Shown: positions 44,113 through 52,379 of the stretch, in pieces
Layout of the letters: each line of letters opens with the position of its first letter
Position numbering within the stretch: the first letter of the stretch is position 1
DNA from: Novosphingobium sp.
Lineage (GTDB): Bacteria > Pseudomonadota > Alphaproteobacteria > Sphingomonadales > Sphingomonadaceae
DNA length: 64,000 nucleotides
Assembly (NCBI RefSeq): GCF_030699305.1
Contig: NZ_JAUYNB010000038.1
Location: 186,001 to 250,000 of the forward strand
Direction of reading: 5' to 3'
The notes under the pieces: generated by a model
Told to the model about the DNA's origin: nothing
The model's input: the letters and a program-made list of their open reading frames with translations, nothing else
Database searches by the model: none
Translations under genes and position numbers: made by a program

Positions 44113-44774
44113 GACCGGTCCGCCAGTGCGGGGCGGGCGATGCGCTGAAACCCCAGCATCAGGACGAACGATGCCAGCGGCGGCAGCCAGTCACGCGGCG
44201 GCAAGCGGCGGTCCGCCGAACCCGTGAACCACGATGCAGCCATGATGATGACCATGAGACCTGCGAAGAACAGCCAGATCGGCAGTACGCTGCCGCTGGA
44301 CTCTGCGGTCGGCGCCGGTGCGGGCGCGCTGTCAGGCGCTTCCCACAGCCAGCGTGGCTGATTACGCATATTGAGCATCGATCGATAATAGGCCCCGTAG
44401 CCCAGCAGTACCATGCCGTTGATGACCAGTTCCTGCACCCCGGTGTAATAGTGCCGCGCCCCATGCGTCCCTTCGACCACGATGTTGAGATAGGCGATCA
44501 TCACCGTGATCGGGAACTCCATCACTGCCACCAGCGGGGTGAACCGGTTGACCAGCGCCAGCAGGCCCAATGCAAATTCGATGTATTTCACCAGCGGGTA
44601 AAGTCCGACTTTGTCCAGTTCCGCCATGAAATGCCCGACCGGGGATGCTGGGTTGTAGAAAGCGGATGGTACCCAGCCGAAAAAGATATAGGCCCCGCCC
44701 GAATAGAGCAGGTGACTGGCAAAGAGGATCCGGAAGAAGGTGACGACCTGCCATTGGAACGTTCTCGATTGCAC
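44109..44774 (-). CDS. DoxX-like integral membrane protein
   Basis: A 221-residue protein with six or so hydrophobic helices (FFRILFASHLLYSGGAYIFFGW; YIEFALGLLALVNRF; LVINGMVLLGYGAYY; LPIWLFFAGLMVIIMAA). It resembles the DoxX-like proteins at 45473 and 46092 in the segment VKYIEFALGLLALVNRFTPLVAVMEFP, compared with VKYMEFVFGVMLLTNRFVLLALILEMP. I place the start at the GTG at 44774, preceded by GGGGAG; the track start 50 codons upstream crosses the regulatory site. Function unknown. Confidence 0.72.
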   Translation of the reverse strand: MQSRTFQWQVVTFFRILFASHLLYSGGAYIFFGWVPSAFYNPASPVGHFMAELDKVGLYPLVKYIEFALGLLALVNRFTPLVAVMEFPITVMIAYLNIVVEGTHGARHYYTGVQELVINGMVLLGYGAYYRSMLNMRNQPRWLWEAPDSAPAPAPTAESSGSVLPIWLFFAGLMVIIMAASWFTGSADRRLPPRDWLPPLASFVLMLGFQRIARPALADRS

Positions 44775-44854
44775 GGCTTCTCCCCTTTTTTTGATCCTCG
44801 TTAGCCCGCGAAGCTGGACAAAGAACTCGTCCGCGCAAAGCACAATGGGTGCGC

Positions 44855-44871
44855 CGTCCGATTTTTGGACA
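44855..44871. promoter_or_regulatory. Regulon palindrome site 2: CGTCCGATTTTTGGACA
   Basis: Same TGTCC-N7-GGACA dyad, in the divergent region between 44774 (minus) and 45021 (plus). A degenerate second copy, TGTCCGAGAAACGGGCA, lies 36 bases away at 44891-44907. Both units of the membrane module could be controlled from here. Confidence 0.65.
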
Positions 44872-45020
44872 GCGGCTGATCGGCGGCCTGTGTCCGAGAA
44901 ACGGGCAGCGCCGGGAAAGGCCATTTATCGCCGCGTGGGATTGGTGCTAGGCCTCGCCCCAACAAGGACCGGATGGTCGGCGATGCAGTTTGCAAGCGCA
45001 CCAATGCCGGAGGAGGGGAT

Positions 45021-45455
45021 ATGATCACGGCGAGCCGTCGCAGCCTGAAGCTGTTGTCGATCGGGATCGGGCTGCTGTTCACTGGTGCTGTCTATTACAC
45101 CATGCACAACAACCCGCGCTGGGATTGGACTGCGCCGGGCGTGGGCAAGTTGCCTCGCGATATCGTGGCTGAGTTCATGGATCAGGCCTATACCAAGGGG
45201 CAGGGCGGCACCGCGCAGCAGAGCTATTTCGCCAAGGGCGCGTTCGACAACGCGCCCGCAGCAAAGGACCGCCGCGATGGCGCGCCTGTGCCGCACCAGA
45301 TCCGCCAGGTGATCGCGCAGGGCATGACCGTGGCCGTGATTCACCGCATTGCTCCGGCGCGCGGCGAGCCGGGGGTGGACGTGATCGACGTGTTCACGAT
45401 CAAGGAAGGACGGATTGCGCGGCGTGACCGCTATCCGACCCACTTCACACAGTAA
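45021..45455 (+). CDS. Membrane-anchored NTF2/SnoaL-like protein
   Basis: A 144-residue protein with one N-terminal helix (LKLLSIGIGLLFTGAVYY) and a small alpha+beta domain ending VIDVFTIKEGRIARRDRYPT, the typical NTF2-like final strand. It probably faces the periplasm. The ATG at 45021 has a strong GGAGGAGGGG site; the track start upstream does not. It is the plus-strand counterpart of the Tat-exported NTF2-like protein at 43549. Confidence 0.65.
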   Translation: MITASRRSLKLLSIGIGLLFTGAVYYTMHNNPRWDWTAPGVGKLPRDIVAEFMDQAYTKGQGGTAQQSYFAKGAFDNAPAAKDRRDGAPVPHQIRQVIAQGMTVAVIHRIAPARGEPGVDVIDVFTIKEGRIARRDRYPTHFTQ

Positions 45456-45472
45456 TGGCAGGAGAAGGCCCC

Positions 45473-46045
45473 GTGGGACTCGACAGCAACACCGGCCCTG
45501 CCAGCGCGGGTGCAGCCGCCGACCGGGTGGAAATCGCGCTGACCGCCGGAACGCTCTGGCGCGGGGTGATCACGCTGCTGCGCCTGTTCCTGGGCGCGTG
45601 GATGCTCAACAGCGGTTACAGCTATTGGGCGCAGGAATTTGGCTGGCCGCCCGCCTTTCCGCAGCCGTTCGGCACGCTGCCCGCATCGAACCAGATGCTG
45701 GTGACGATGGTGGAAGTCGGCCTGTTCGATTTCGTGAAGACGGTCGAAGTGATCGGCGGGCTGTGCCTGATCTTCGGTGTGTTCGTGCCGGCGGCCACGT
45801 TGCTGCTGCTGCCGGTGTCGGCGGTGGTGTTCTATAACGCGGTGTTCCTGAACCTGCGCACCGATCGGCTGTTCAGCCCGAACTACATGGGCGTGTCGTG
45901 CCTTTACATCAACGTGATCGTCGCGCTGGCCTATATCCGGCACTACCTGCCGCTGCTGGCGCTGCATTCGGCGCCGGGCAGCCTGCGCGATCTGGCGGAG
46001 CTGCCGACGGTCCTCAGTAAACCAGACAACAATCCGCACCACTGA
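45473..46045 (+). CDS. DoxX-like integral membrane protein
   Basis: A 190-residue protein with about four helices (VITLLRLFLGAWMLNSGYSYW; VEVIGGLCLIFGVFVPAATLLLLPVSAVVFY; CLYINVIVALAYI). It resembles DoxX/DoxD-type membrane components. The GTG at 45473 is preferred over the ATG at 45455 because GGAG lies eight bases upstream. Part of a five-gene run of small envelope proteins; no biochemical function can be assigned from sequence. Confidence 0.68.
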   Translation: MGLDSNTGPASAGAAADRVEIALTAGTLWRGVITLLRLFLGAWMLNSGYSYWAQEFGWPPAFPQPFGTLPASNQMLVTMVEVGLFDFVKTVEVIGGLCLIFGVFVPAATLLLLPVSAVVFYNAVFLNLRTDRLFSPNYMGVSCLYINVIVALAYIRHYLPLLALHSAPGSLRDLAELPTVLSKPDNNPHH

Positions 46046-46091
46046 CGGGGTCGCACAGCGCACCGCGTCAGGGTCTATGGGGAGAACGGGC

Positions 46092-46568
46092 GTGGCCCAG
46101 AACAAGACGATGTACTACATCATAACGTGGATCCGCCTGTTCTTCGGCGCGCATCTGCTGTTTTCCGGCGGGCGCTACATCCTGACCGGCTATATGCCCG
46201 CCATCCCGGGGATCGGCGGCGAATGGGCGTCAGCCAATGCCGCGCTCGGGCTGTATCAGGCGGTCAAGTACATGGAATTCGTGTTTGGCGTCATGCTGCT
46301 GACCAACCGGTTCGTGCTGCTGGCGCTGATTCTGGAAATGCCCGCCACGGTCAACATCTTCTGGCTGAACACCTTCATCGTCGGCACGCCGCGCCAGCTG
46401 TTCACCGGCCCGCAGGAACTGTTCCTGAACGGCGTGCTGCTGCTGGCTTACAGCGGCTATCTGGGCGCCGCGCTGAGACCCCGGCTGGAGCCGCTGTGGC
46501 TGTGGAATTCACACCGCGCCTACAAGGACAACTATGCGGAGCAAATCCGCGCTGAGGGAGGACTGTGA
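46092..46568 (+). CDS. DoxX-like integral membrane protein
   Basis: A 158-residue protein with about four helices. It aligns by eye with the product of 44109 over WIRLFFGAHLLFSGGRYILTGYMP (compare FFRILFASHLLYSGGAYIFFGWVP), QAVKYMEFVFGVMLLTNRF and QELFLNGVLLLAYSGYLG. The two are therefore paralogs on opposite strands of one regulated module. Start at GTG 46092 after GGGGAG. Overlaps the next small gene. Confidence 0.7.
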   Translation: MAQNKTMYYIITWIRLFFGAHLLFSGGRYILTGYMPAIPGIGGEWASANAALGLYQAVKYMEFVFGVMLLTNRFVLLALILEMPATVNIFWLNTFIVGTPRQLFTGPQELFLNGVLLLAYSGYLGAALRPRLEPLWLWNSHRAYKDNYAEQIRAEGGL

Positions 46569-46750
46569 TGCGCAAGCCTGAATGGATCGCGATCATCGCC
46601 TGCATCGTGCTGAGCCTGACGGTGTTCGTCGGCTCGACCGGGCTGGGTTACGCCGTGTACCGCCCGCTGCGGTATTACGACATCTTCTCGCTGGTGATCG
46701 CCTGGACGGGCCTTGCCTATCACTTGTGGCGCGGTCACCGCGCGGGTTGA
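46568..46750 (+). CDS. Small two-helix membrane protein
   Basis: A 60-residue protein, MRKPEWIAIIACIVLSLTVFVG, then a second helix YYDIFSLVIAWTGLAYHLW. The ATG shares a base with the preceding stop and has GGGAGG upstream. No family recognised; its conserved position inside the membrane module suggests a subunit of a larger assembly. Confidence 0.6.
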   Translation: MRKPEWIAIIACIVLSLTVFVGSTGLGYAVYRPLRYYDIFSLVIAWTGLAYHLWRGHRAG

Positions 46751-46764
46751 GGGGGAGAACGCCG

Positions 46765-47070
46765 ATGACCATGAAAATCGCCATGACCGCAGCCGGTGCC
46801 GTCCTGCTGTTGGCAGGCTGCAAGGGTGGCGATCTGCCGCCCGAGAACCGCTGCGCGATGTACTGGGATTATTACTACAACGCCGGGCTGGGCAAGCCGC
46901 CAGCCGAGCGGCAGAGCGCGGCGGGGGTTGAGTTCGATGACATTCGCGCGATCGTGAAGGCCGATCCTTCGGACAAGACCGAGGTCTGCCAGAAGATCCT
47001 GAACGATGCCTTCCCCGGCGATCCGGCCTTGCAGGGCGTCACCGGGCCGATCCCGCCCGCGTCCGAGTAA
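46765..47070 (+). CDS. Small lipoprotein
   Basis: A 101-residue protein with signal and lipobox LLLAGC (Cys at about residue 20), then a short acidic/aromatic domain with two further Cys (NRCAMYWDYYYNAGL; EVCQKILNDAF) that could pair. The ATG follows GGGGGAGAAC. Last gene of the membrane module before the next regulated promoter. Function unknown. Confidence 0.62.
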   Translation: MTMKIAMTAAGAVLLLAGCKGGDLPPENRCAMYWDYYYNAGLGKPPAERQSAAGVEFDDIRAIVKADPSDKTEVCQKILNDAFPGDPALQGVTGPIPPASE

Positions 47071-47112
47071 ACCTCTGAAATTCAACACCCCAGCCTGAAC
47101 GCTGGCGCGCCA

Positions 47113-47129
47113 AATCCGATTTTCGGACA
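47113..47129. promoter_or_regulatory. Regulon palindrome site 3: AATCCGATTTTCGGACA
   Basis: Variant of TGTCC-N7-GGACA (left end AATCC), about 90 bases before the extradiol dioxygenase ATG. The inner part TCCGA-TTT-TCGGA is itself symmetric. Just downstream is GATAAT, a possible -10 element. Confidence 0.55.
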
Positions 47130-47167
47130 GCGCCCGCGATAATACTGGCGGGGCGCTATTTTTCATT

Positions 47168-47189
47168 CTCTAGAATGGAGAATCTAGAG
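47168..47189. promoter_or_regulatory. Inverted repeat CTCTAGA-N8-TCTAGAG
   Basis: Seven-base arms with an 8-base spacer, 27 bases before the dioxygenase ATG. An overlapping smaller dyad, ATTCTC-N7-GAGAAT, is nested in it. Candidate operator downstream of the transcription start. Confidence 0.4.
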
Positions 47190-47215
47190 TATTTATAAAT
47201 CAGGGAGAAGAAGAG

Positions 47216-48106
47216 ATGATTCGGTCAATGGCTTATCTTGGGCTGACCACGCCGGCTGTGGCCGAATGGCGCGGTTTCGGGTCCGACATTCTGGGGCTTC
47301 ACCTGATTGACGATGGCGCCGATGGCGCGGCGCGGTTCCGCATGGACGATGCCGATTGCCGCCTGTGGGTGCATCCCGGCGCGCAGAACGACATTGCCTA
47401 TATCGGCTGGGCTTTGTCCGGCGAGGCCGAGGCGCTTGCCCTGAAAGCCCGGATCGAGGCGGCGGGGCCAGTGCTGACCAAGGCCAGCGCGGACGAAGCC
47501 GCCGCACGACGGGTTGCGGGCTTTTATTCGTTCACCGATCCGATGGGCTTTCGCCACGAACTGGCTTGGGGTCAGTTTGTTTCCCCCGCCAGCTTCACGC
47601 CGGGCTGGCCGATGAGCGGGTTCAAGACCGGCGATCAGGGCATGGGCCATATCGTCCTGCTGGTGCCGGATCTGGCAGCGGCGGACCGGTTCTACCGCGA
47701 TGTGCTGGGCTTCAACCAGTCGGATCGGATCACCGACGGCGGGCGGGAACTGCTGTTCTATCACTGCAACGGCCGCCACCATTCGCTGGCCATCGGCAGC
47801 CCGGCACCGGGGATGCGCGGCGCGCACCACCTGATGCTGGAAGTCAATTCGCTCGACGATGTCGGCATCGCGGTCGATCGCTGCGCGGAGCTGGACGTGC
47901 CGGTCAGCAAGTCGATCGGGTGTCACACCAACGACCGGATGGTGTCGACCTACATCTTTTCACCGTCGGTCCTGCGGATCGAATACGGCTTTGGCGGGCT
48001 GGCCATCGACGATTTGTGGGAGCCGAAGAGCTACACCCGCACGTCGATCTGGGGGCACAAGGAACTGCGTCCCGACCTGCCGCCCGCGATGATCGTCGGA
48101 AACTGA
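47216..48106 (+). CDS. VOC-family extradiol ring-cleavage dioxygenase
   Basis: A 296-residue two-domain glyoxalase-fold dioxygenase of the BphC/HsaC class. Probable Fe(II) ligands are His in GMGHIVLLV, His in GAHHLMLE and Glu in LRIEYGFGG; NGRHHSLAIG is also typical of the active-site wall. It should meta-cleave a catecholic intermediate. It heads the plus-strand catabolic operon to 52305 and has the ribosome site AGGGAGAAG. Confidence 0.87.
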   Translation: MIRSMAYLGLTTPAVAEWRGFGSDILGLHLIDDGADGAARFRMDDADCRLWVHPGAQNDIAYIGWALSGEAEALALKARIEAAGPVLTKASADEAAARRVAGFYSFTDPMGFRHELAWGQFVSPASFTPGWPMSGFKTGDQGMGHIVLLVPDLAAADRFYRDVLGFNQSDRITDGGRELLFYHCNGRHHSLAIGSPAPGMRGAHHLMLEVNSLDDVGIAVDRCAELDVPVSKSIGCHTNDRMVSTYIFSPSVLRIEYGFGGLAIDDLWEPKSYTRTSIWGHKELRPDLPPAMIVGN

Positions 48107-48159
48107 AGCAAGCCGCGTCCGGTCCATCCGGCGCCCAATCGAAGCAAGAGGACAGCAGC

Positions 48160-49377
48160 ATGCAGGTATCGAAAATCACCGCAGCGGGAGAAGCTGAAGT
48201 CACCAATGTCGCCGATGTCCGCGCGCGGATCGAAGCGGCGATGCCGGTGCTGGCGGAAGAAGCGCTGACCAGCGAGGAACTGGGCAAGCTGACGCCCAAG
48301 ACCCATGAAATCCTGCGCGACAGCGGCATCATCCGCATTTTTCAGCCCAAGGAATACGGCGGGCTGGAAGGCAACCCGGTGGAATTCGCCCGGTTGATCA
48401 TGGACCTGGCGTCAAACGCCCCGTCGGCGGGCTGGGTCTGCGGCGTGGTCGGGCTGCACAGCTTCGAATTCGCGCAGACCGATCCGCGCCTGCAGGAAGA
48501 AGTCTGGGGCAAGGACGTCGATACCTGGACCGCGTCGCCCTATGCGATGTTCGGCCGCGCCACCAAGGTGGAGGGCGGCTGGCGGCTGACCGGACGCTGG
48601 CCGTTCTCGTCGGGCACCGACTATTGCGAATGGGCGGTCGTCGGCGGGCTGGTGGAACTGGAACCGGGTTCGGGCCAGTTTACCGAGCCGCACCACTTCA
48701 TCATGCCGCGCAGCGACTATGAAATTCACCACGACAGCTGGGACACGATGGGCCTGCGCGGCACCGGGTCCAAGGATATCGAGGCTCAGGACATCTTCGT
48801 GCCGGATTACCGCGTGCTGGGCGTGAAGAAGCTGAACGCGCGCGATTATCACCGCGCCAACCGCCCGGATTCGCGGCTCTACGAAGTGCCGTTCGATTAC
48901 CTGTTCCCCGGCGTGATCTCGGCCTCGACCATTGGCATCGCCGAGGGCGTTGTGCGCAGCTATCAGGAATATTCGGCGGAACGCGTCAACCGCGGCGGGA
49001 TCAAGTCGATCGATAACCCCTACCAAATGGCTGCGCTGGGTTCGGCGCTGGCGGATATCGCAGCATCGCGCCTGCAACTGCTCGACGGTTTGCAGCAAGC
49101 CTATGACATCGCGATGGCGGGCGGCACCGTGCCCAATTCGCTGCAACACGAAGCCCGCCGCAACCAGGTCCGCGCGGTCCGCCGCGCCGCCGATGCTGCG
49201 CGTACCGTGTTTGACACCGTGGGCGGCAACGTGGCGCGCGTGTCCAACCCGATCCAGCGCTTCTATCGCGATATGTCGGTGGCGATGTGCCACGCCTGTA
49301 ACGTGGATGAGCCGGTCTATGCCGCGCAGGCCGCCTATATGTTCGGCAAGCCCATCCCGGCTGGCGTGATCGTCTGA
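48160..49377 (+). CDS. Two-component flavin-dependent monooxygenase, oxygenase subunit (HsaA/acyl-CoA dehydrogenase fold)
   Basis: A 405-residue protein of the acyl-CoA-dehydrogenase-fold hydroxylase group (LASNAPSAGWVCGVVGLH; GRWPFSSGTDYCEWAVVGG; MGLRGTGSKDIEAQDIFVPDY). Such enzymes, e.g. HsaA, use reduced flavin from a separate reductase to hydroxylate phenols ortho to the OH, making the catechol for the dioxygenase. No reductase gene is present in the operon. The ATG is at 48160; the track start is inside the previous gene. Confidence 0.82.
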   Translation: MQVSKITAAGEAEVTNVADVRARIEAAMPVLAEEALTSEELGKLTPKTHEILRDSGIIRIFQPKEYGGLEGNPVEFARLIMDLASNAPSAGWVCGVVGLHSFEFAQTDPRLQEEVWGKDVDTWTASPYAMFGRATKVEGGWRLTGRWPFSSGTDYCEWAVVGGLVELEPGSGQFTEPHHFIMPRSDYEIHHDSWDTMGLRGTGSKDIEAQDIFVPDYRVLGVKKLNARDYHRANRPDSRLYEVPFDYLFPGVISASTIGIAEGVVRSYQEYSAERVNRGGIKSIDNPYQMAALGSALADIAASRLQLLDGLQQAYDIAMAGGTVPNSLQHEARRNQVRAVRRAADAARTVFDTVGGNVARVSNPIQRFYRDMSVAMCHACNVDEPVYAAQAAYMFGKPIPAGVIV

Positions 49378-49408
49378 TCCGGCAACCGGACTGAAAGGGG
49401 AGGCGGGC

Positions 49409-50416
49409 ATGGCGTCTGACGCGATCGATCAAGCGGTGCTGGACCAGTGGCGCGCACACAACCTTGCGCCGTTGTGGCTCAGCCCCACCGCGCACAAGCC
49501 GCCCGCGCCGCCGCAGGCCGCGCACTTGTGGGAATGGGCCAAGACTCGCCCGCTGCTGGAGCACGCCTTCAGCGCGACCTCGCCCGACGTGGTGGAGCGG
49601 CGCGTGCTGCAATACCTGACGCCCTATGCGAAGGGGCCGGAGGATGAATACACCGTCGGCACGATGCTGGCCTGCGTGCAGTGCCTGCTGCCGGGTGAGA
49701 CCGCGCGCCCGCATCGCCATTCGATGGGCGCACTGCGCTTCGTGCTGGAAGGCAGCGGCGCGACCACCTTCGTCAACGGCAAGCCCTGCCCGATGGAATA
49801 CGGCGACCTGATCCTGACGCCCGCATGGTGCTGGCACGAACACCGCCACGAAGGCGATGCGCCGGTGCTGTGGCTCGATGCGCTGGACGTGCCGCTGCAC
49901 GGCTATCTCGGCACCGGCAAGTTTCAGCCGCCGCCGGTCATGGACCTGCCCGAAACGCTGCCCGATGCGGCGCTCTCGGCGGTCGGCTTCCTGCCGGCCG
50001 AGGGCGTGCCGGAAGCGAGCCATTCGCCGGTGTTCCGCTATCCCTATGCCGACGCGAAACGGGCGCTGGCGAGCACCCCGCCTGCGGCCGATGGCTCACG
50101 CACGATCCGTTATTCCAATCCGGCTACGGGCGGGCAGGCTCAGGCGCTGCTCGACTGCACGATGGTTGCGCTGGAGCAGGGCCGCCCCACCACGGCCCGG
50201 CGCAGCAATGCCAGCACGGCCTGCCTCGTCGTGGCCGGATCGGGCCGCTCGACGATTGGCGACAAGGTGATCGAGTGGGGCGAGAAGGACTTCTTCACGA
50301 TCCCGCAGGGCAATTTCGCCAGCCACGAAGCGACCAGCGGCGAGGCCCACCTGTTCATGCTGTCCGACCGCGACGTGATGCGGCGGCTGGGCGTGCTGAC
50401 CGAAGAAACCGCCTGA
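49409..50416 (+). CDS. Gentisate 1,2-dioxygenase-like cupin protein
   Basis: A 335-residue bicupin. The first cupin carries the metal motif RPHRHSMGALRFVLEGSG and the second His region WCWHEHRHEGD; the second cupin (SACLVVAGSG-like segment to FASHEATSGE) lacks an equally complete site. Length and motifs match gentisate or 1-hydroxy-2-naphthoate dioxygenases, which cleave monohydroxylated rings. It is directly followed by an FAH-family hydrolase, the usual partner that splits fumarylpyruvate; no maleylpyruvate isomerase is seen. Confidence 0.8.
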   Translation: MASDAIDQAVLDQWRAHNLAPLWLSPTAHKPPAPPQAAHLWEWAKTRPLLEHAFSATSPDVVERRVLQYLTPYAKGPEDEYTVGTMLACVQCLLPGETARPHRHSMGALRFVLEGSGATTFVNGKPCPMEYGDLILTPAWCWHEHRHEGDAPVLWLDALDVPLHGYLGTGKFQPPPVMDLPETLPDAALSAVGFLPAEGVPEASHSPVFRYPYADAKRALASTPPAADGSRTIRYSNPATGGQAQALLDCTMVALEQGRPTTARRSNASTACLVVAGSGRSTIGDKVIEWGEKDFFTIPQGNFASHEATSGEAHLFMLSDRDVMRRLGVLTEETA

Positions 50417-50434
50417 ACGGGAACGGCCCAGACG

Positions 50435-51322
50435 ATGAAAATTGCGATTTACGACGATGGCCAGCTGGGCCTGGTGCAGGACGGCATGGTTCACGATGTC
50501 AGCGCGGCGCTGGCCGTGCTGCCGCAGGGGGACAAGCCCTGGCTGGCGACCCACGGCGACCCGCTGATCCGGCACCTCGACGTGCTGAAGGACGCGATTG
50601 CCGCCGCCCTGCCGGGCGCAGCGGCCAAGCCGGTGGCCGAGGCGAAGTTCCTGTCGCCCGTGCAGCGCCCCAGCAAGATCATCGGCGTGCCGGTCAACTA
50701 TCACGAACACGTGGTGGAGGCGGAATCCGATGTCGCCACGTTCTCCGACCGGTTCCGGGGCAGCATCGAGCAGCAGGGCTTCTTCCAGAAAGCGGTCAGC
50801 GCGCTGGTCGGGCCGGGCGAGGGGATTGCCTTGCGCTTTCCGGACCGCCGCAACGATCACGAGATGGAACTGGGCGTGGTCATCGGTCGCACGGCCAGCA
50901 ACATTGGCGTGGACGAGGCGCTGTCGGTGATCGCGGGCTATGCCATCGCGCTCGACATGGTGGTGCGCGGGCCGGAAGATCGCAGCTTGCGCAAGTCGGG
51001 TGACAGCTTTGCCGTGCTGGGTCCATGGCTGGTCACGGCGGACGAAGTGGCCGATCCGCAGGCGCTGGATTTCTTCCTCAACGTCAACGGCGAACCGCGT
51101 CAGGCGTCGAACACCGGGCGCATGATCATGTCGATTGCCGAGCAGATCGCTTATGCCTCGCGCTTCTACACGCTCCATCCGGGTGACATCATCATGACCG
51201 GCACCTGCGAAGGCGTCGGCCCGGTTGTGCCGGGCGATACCATCACCTGCGGGATCACCGGCGTGGCCGACATGACGGTCGCCATCCATCCCGCCTATGC
51301 CGACAAGAGGGTCCTGAAGTGA
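50435..51322 (+). CDS. Fumarylacetoacetate hydrolase family protein
   Basis: A 295-residue FAH-fold hydrolase. Metal-site sequence DHEMELGVVIGR supplies the ExE pair. Other family blocks are KIIGVPVNYHEHVVEAESD, SGDSF-type loop and PGDIIMTGTCEGVGPV. Probably acts on an acylpyruvate from ring cleavage, such as fumarylpyruvate from the gentisate route or an oxo-enoate from the meta route. It overlaps the next gene by GTGA. Confidence 0.85.
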   Translation: MKIAIYDDGQLGLVQDGMVHDVSAALAVLPQGDKPWLATHGDPLIRHLDVLKDAIAAALPGAAAKPVAEAKFLSPVQRPSKIIGVPVNYHEHVVEAESDVATFSDRFRGSIEQQGFFQKAVSALVGPGEGIALRFPDRRNDHEMELGVVIGRTASNIGVDEALSVIAGYAIALDMVVRGPEDRSLRKSGDSFAVLGPWLVTADEVADPQALDFFLNVNGEPRQASNTGRMIMSIAEQIAYASRFYTLHPGDIIMTGTCEGVGPVVPGDTITCGITGVADMTVAIHPAYADKRVLK

Positions 51323-52305
51323 GCAAGCTGCAACTTTCCGTCGCCGTCGGCAATTACGACCGCTGCCGTCCGCTGTTTGACGGGGATGTGCAGATCGATG
51401 GCGTCGATCCGGTGTTCATGCGCCTTTCGCCAGAGGAAATCTTCTTCCGCGCGTTCCGGCAGGCCGAGTTTGACATTTGCGAACTGTCGTTGTCCTCCTC
51501 GACCGTGAAAGCGGCGAACGGCACGCTGCCCTATGTCGGCGTGCCCGCGTTCCTGTCGCGGATGTTCCGCCATTCGGCGTTCTATGTCCGCAAGGACCGG
51601 ATCAAGCGGCCCGAAGACCTGAAGGGCAAGAAAGTCGGCCTGCCCGAATACCAGCTGACCGCGATGGTCTGGATTCGCGCGTTTCTGGAACAGGATTACG
51701 GCGTGGCGCCCGAAGACATAACCTGGGTGCGCGGCGGGATTTCCGATGCGGACCGGCCGGAAAAGATCAAGCTCGACCTGCCGGAGGGCATCCGCCTGAT
51801 CGACGCGCCGGAAGGCAAGACGATTTCCCAGTTGCTGGCCGAGGGCGAGATCGACGGCTACATCGCCCCGCGCGCGCCGGATCTGCCCGCTGGCACGCCC
51901 AACATCGGCTGGCTGTTCGACGACCCGATGGTCGAGGCGATGTCCTATTACCAGCGCCGCCAGATCTTCCCGATCATGCACATCGTCGGCGTGCGCCGGT
52001 CGATTGCCGATGCCCATCCGTGGCTGCCCGGCGCGGTGCTGAAGGCGTTTACCGAGGCCAAGGACCAGTGCCTGGAACACTTGCGCGAAACGTCGGCCTG
52101 CAAGATCACCATGCCGTTCGTGGATGAACGCCTGCACGCCGACATGGCGCTGATGGGCGAGGATTTCTGGACTTATGGCATCGAAAAGAACCGTCACGTG
52201 CTGGAGGACTTCTTCGCCCAGCATCACCGCCAGGGCCTGTCCTCGCGGCTGGTGACGCCGGAAGACCTGTTCCACCCGGCGACGTTCGAGCAGTTTACGA
52301 TCTGA
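51319..52305 (+). CDS. 4,5-dihydroxyphthalate decarboxylase-like protein
   Basis: A 328-residue protein starting at GTG in a GTGA overlap. It resembles 4,5-dihydroxyphthalate decarboxylase (Pht5 type, ~330 residues), an enzyme built on a periplasmic-binding-protein fold but lacking a signal peptide. Blocks include LSVAVGNYDRCRPLFDGDV, LSEEIF-like helix FFRAFRQAEFDICELSLSS and GLPEYQLTAMVWIRAFL. In phthalate pathways the product is protocatechuate. Other phthalate-specific genes are missing, so the substrate may be a different ortho-dihydroxylated aromatic acid. Confidence 0.75.
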   Translation: MSKLQLSVAVGNYDRCRPLFDGDVQIDGVDPVFMRLSPEEIFFRAFRQAEFDICELSLSSSTVKAANGTLPYVGVPAFLSRMFRHSAFYVRKDRIKRPEDLKGKKVGLPEYQLTAMVWIRAFLEQDYGVAPEDITWVRGGISDADRPEKIKLDLPEGIRLIDAPEGKTISQLLAEGEIDGYIAPRAPDLPAGTPNIGWLFDDPMVEAMSYYQRRQIFPIMHIVGVRRSIADAHPWLPGAVLKAFTEAKDQCLEHLRETSACKITMPFVDERLHADMALMGEDFWTYGIEKNRHVLEDFFAQHHRQGLSSRLVTPEDLFHPATFEQFTI

Positions 52306-52323
52306 TTTTTCGGGACCAGTCCC

Positions 52324-52366
52324 AAAAAAAGGGCCACCTGCCGATCCGGCGGGTGGCCCTTTTTTC
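52324..52366. terminator. Bidirectional rho-independent terminator
   Basis: A7 - GGGCCACCTGCC - GATCC - GGCGGGTGGCCC - T7: a 12-bp stem with one wobble, flanked by A- and T-runs so that it can work for both the plus-strand operon and the convergent CoA-transferase gene. A small GGGAC-CA-GTCCC hairpin precedes it. Confidence 0.92.
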
Positions 52367-52379
52367 GTGTGCCTTGCGA

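Noticed and set aside
49825-51003. 392-codon plus-strand ORF overlapping two catabolic genes
   Set aside because: An out-of-frame shadow of the cupin dioxygenase and FAH hydrolase genes; composition is Arg/Gly/Ala-rich with no motifs.
50096-51289. 397-codon minus-strand ORF
   Set aside because: Shadow of the FAH-family gene on the plus strand; same reasoning applies to the minus ORFs at 9679, 23353 and 61585 and the plus ORFs at 53657 and 57285.
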